From RGIG7300 sp045649645 (GTDB lineage: Bacteria; Bacillota; Clostridia; Oscillospirales; CAG-272): DNA of 6,450 nucleotides. The notes under the pieces were generated by a model that searched no databases, had not been told where the DNA came from, and saw nothing but the letters and a program-made list of their open reading frames with translations. Location of the stretch: contig JAZRQH010000007.1 of NCBI GenBank assembly GCA_045649645.1, positions 1 through 6,450 of the forward strand. The letters are read 5' to 3'. Positions 4,627-6,450 of the stretch are shown in pieces. Each line of letters starts with the position of its first letter. The stretch's first letter is position 1. A program made the translations under genes and the position numbers.

Positions 4627-6270
4627 ATGGACTACAAAGCATTAAGCGAATTACTTTATCCCAACATAACGACCACAATCGAGGAGATCGAAGCAAGATT
4701 CCCCGAAAGAGGTCTTGCCGAGGGCGCAAAGGTTACAAGATTTGCTCCCAGCCCCACAGGCTTCGTACACTTCGGAAGCCTATTCCCTACCATGGTAGGC
4801 GAAAGACTTGCTCACCAGAGCGGCGGCGTTTTCTATCTCAGAATAGAGGATACCGATGCCAAGCGTGAGGTAGAGGGTGCAGATATCGATATTATAAACT
4901 CTTACGCATCCTACGGTATTTTCTTCGACGAGGGTATCTCCCTTGACGGTGAAAAGGGCGATTACGGTCCCTACCGTCAGTCGAAAAGAGCTGAGATCTA
5001 TCAGACATATGCAAAGCAGCTCGTAGCAGAGGGAAAGGCTTATCCTTGCTTCTGTACCGAAGAAGAGCTTACCGCCATCCGCGAGGAGCAGGAAGCCATC
5101 AAGGCTAACCCCGGTTACTACGGAAAGTGGGCTAAGTACCGCGACTGCGATCTTGAGACCATCAAGGATAAGCTTGCAGCAGGTATGCCCTTCGTCCTCA
5201 GATTCCGTTCCGAGGGCTCTATCGAAAACAAAATAAAGTTCACAGACCTTATCAAGGGTGCGATCGAGATAACCGAAAACGACATCGACCACGTTCTTCT
5301 CAAGAGCGACGGCATCCCCACATATCACTTCGCACATGCAGTAGACGATCACCTTATGAAGACTACCCATGTTGTACGCGGTGAGGAGTGGCTTCCCAGT
5401 CTTCCCTTCCACGTTCAGCTTTTCAGAGCTCTTGGATTCAAGATTCCCAAGTATCTCCACATCTCTCAGCTCATGAAGATGGAGGGCGGCTCCAAGAAGA
5501 AGCTTTCCAAGAGAGATCTCGGTGCAGGTCTGAGCTTCTACGTAGCAGAGGGCTACCCCGCAAAGTCTGTTAAGGAATACGTTATGACTCTTCTTAACTC
5601 CAACTTTGAAGAGTGGAGAAACGCTAACCCCAAGGCTGATATTAATGACTTCCAGTTCTCTATCAAGAAGATGTCCGCTTCCGGCTCACTCTTTGACTTT
5701 GACAAGCTCAACGACGTCAGCAAGAATACTATCGCTCATATGACCGCTGACGAGGTCTATGACGAGATCGTCAAGTGGGCTAAGGAATACGATACCGAGC
5801 TTTACGATCTCTTTGTGAGAGATGCAGATTACGCGAAGCGTATCCTCTCTATCGGCAGAGGCACAGCTAAGCCCAGAAAGGATCTGTGCATCTGGAAGGA
5901 CGTTAAGCCTTACGTAGGTCTCTTCTACGATGAGCTCTATCGCAAGGAAGCAGATTACCCCGAAACCTTTGACAAAGAAGACATCAAGAATGCTCTCACA
6001 ATGTTTGCAGAAAGTTATGATAAAAACGATGACGCAAACGAATGGTTTGCAAAGATGAAGGTCATCGCAGATAAGTTAGGATTCGCACCCGAAACCAAGC
6101 TTTATAAAAAGAATCCCGAGGATTATAAGGGTCACGTAGGTGATATCAGTATGTTCGTACGTATCGCGCTTACCGGCAAGACCAACTCCCCCGATATGTA
6201 CGAGGTGATGAACATACTGGGTGAGGAAAAATCCATCAACAGAATCAAGAATGCTATTAAGGAGATATAA
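4627..6270 (+). CDS. gltX: Glutamyl-tRNA synthetase, long clostridial form
   Basis: Class I aminoacyl-tRNA synthetase that attaches glutamate to tRNA-Glu. The catalytic start RFAPSPTGFVHFGSL is at 38-52, where HFGS (48-51) takes the place of HIGH. FYLRIEDTD follows near 69-77, and the second ATP signature is KLSKR at 292-296. Cysteines C141, C143 and C174 match three of the four zinc ligands seen in E. coli GluRS; the fourth (His) position reads L176. The C-terminal part, from about residue 330, is helical and matches the position of the anticodon-binding domain. At 547 residues it exceeds the common 470-490. About 36 residues precede the usual start of the fold, a pattern I associate with clostridial homologues. 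GAGGA at 4615-4619 overlaps the upstream stop and lies seven bases before the ATG. Because a GlnRS gene follows, this enzyme is probably discriminating, although that is inference. Confidence 0.94.
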   Translation: MDYKALSELLYPNITTTIEEIEARFPERGLAEGAKVTRFAPSPTGFVHFGSLFPTMVGERLAHQSGGVFYLRIEDTDAKREVEGADIDIINSYASYGIFFDEGISLDGEKGDYGPYRQSKRAEIYQTYAKQLVAEGKAYPCFCTEEELTAIREEQEAIKANPGYYGKWAKYRDCDLETIKDKLAAGMPFVLRFRSEGSIENKIKFTDLIKGAIEITENDIDHVLLKSDGIPTYHFAHAVDDHLMKTTHVVRGEEWLPSLPFHVQLFRALGFKIPKYLHISQLMKMEGGSKKKLSKRDLGAGLSFYVAEGYPAKSVKEYVMTLLNSNFEEWRNANPKADINDFQFSIKKMSASGSLFDFDKLNDVSKNTIAHMTADEVYDEIVKWAKEYDTELYDLFVRDADYAKRILSIGRGTAKPRKDLCIWKDVKPYVGLFYDELYRKEADYPETFDKEDIKNALTMFAESYDKNDDANEWFAKMKVIADKLGFAPETKLYKKNPEDYKGHVGDISMFVRIALTGKTNSPDMYEVMNILGEEKSINRIKNAIKEI

Positions 6271-6275
6271 GACCA

Positions 6276-6450
6276 ATGGAAGAGATCACAACATCCAATT
6301 TTATTCACGACATTATCGACAAGGACCTGGCTGAGGGCGTTAACGATACCGTTCATACTCGCTTCCCTCCCGAGCCTAACGGTTATCTCCATATCGGCTC
6401 TGCAAAGGCTATATGGATCAACTATTCCACAGCTAAGAAGTACGGCGGTC
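6276..6450 (+). CDS. glnS: Glutaminyl-tRNA synthetase, N-terminal fragment cut by window edge
   Basis: Class I synthetase that attaches glutamine to tRNA-Gln. The 58 readable codons contain the GlnRS hallmark TRFPPEPNGYLHIGSAKAIW at 28-47, preceded by NFIHDIIDKDLAEG, as in E. coli GlnRS. PPEPNG rather than APSPTG separates it from GluRS. The HIGH signature reads HIGS (39-42). The ATG lies five bases after the gltX stop, with AAGGAG at 6259-6264 inside the end of gltX, so the two synthetases are co-transcribed and probably coupled. The rest of the protein is outside the window. Confidence 0.95.
   Translation, partial: MEEITTSNFIHDIIDKDLAEGVNDTVHTRFPPEPNGYLHIGSAKAIWINYSTAKKYGG

Noticed and set aside
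4780..5460. Minus-strand open frame of 226 codons inside gltX
   Set aside because: Long only because gltX has biased codons that avoid antisense stops; the protein is low in recognisable motifs, and the sense frame carries all GluRS signatures.
1..6450. CRISPR array, insertion sequence, tRNA, rRNA or phage genes
   Set aside because: No spaced direct repeats, terminal inverted repeats, transposase motifs or clover-leaf sequences were seen; almost all sequence is accounted for by housekeeping or sugar genes.

Overview
The window looks like chromosome from a Gram-positive, clostridial anaerobe, most likely the Ruminococcus/Oscillospiraceae group. This rests on very tight gene packing, strong AGGAGG-type ribosome binding sites, sigma-A-type promoters with extended -10 elements, very AT-rich intergenic DNA between moderate-GC genes, and a long clostridial-style GluRS followed directly by a GlnRS. 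Taxonomy is inferred; there is no rRNA marker.

Layout. A divergent intergenic region at about 3844-3995 splits the window. Leftward (minus strand) run an ASRT-family small-molecule-binding protein (3469-3843), a GlmU-like sugar-1-phosphate nucleotidyltransferase (2491-3411), a galactokinase-family GHMP kinase (908-2494) and galE (893 to beyond the left edge). The last three form a tight operon: a 4-base ATGA overlap, then a 14-base gap, behind a promoter with perfect -35 and -10 hexamers and a 17-base spacer. Rightward (plus strand) run a small metallo-beta-lactamase-fold hydrolase (3996-4616), gltX (4627-6270) and the start of glnS (6276 to the right edge), spaced by 10 and 5 bases, behind an extended -10 promoter.

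How the genes fit together. The leftward set encodes a sugar kinase, a sugar-1-phosphate nucleotidyltransferase and a UDP-sugar 4-epimerase, with no galT in view. It looks like a 'kinase + pyrophosphorylase + epimerase' route that makes a UDP-sugar without the classical Leloir transferase. The kinase has changed residues in the galactose-binding signature (GRHIEH instead of GEHTDY) and extra segments, so its substrate is open. The ASRT-like protein next to it belongs to a family proposed to sense sugars, and no rhodopsin is present. The rightward set loads tRNA-Glu and tRNA-Gln and carries a glyoxalase-II-like hydrolase as first gene.

The most interesting points are the possible GalT-independent UDP-sugar cassette, the altered sugar pocket of its kinase, the rhodopsin-free ASRT homologue beside it, and a T7 tract in the predicted initially transcribed region that resembles UTP-sensing promoters.
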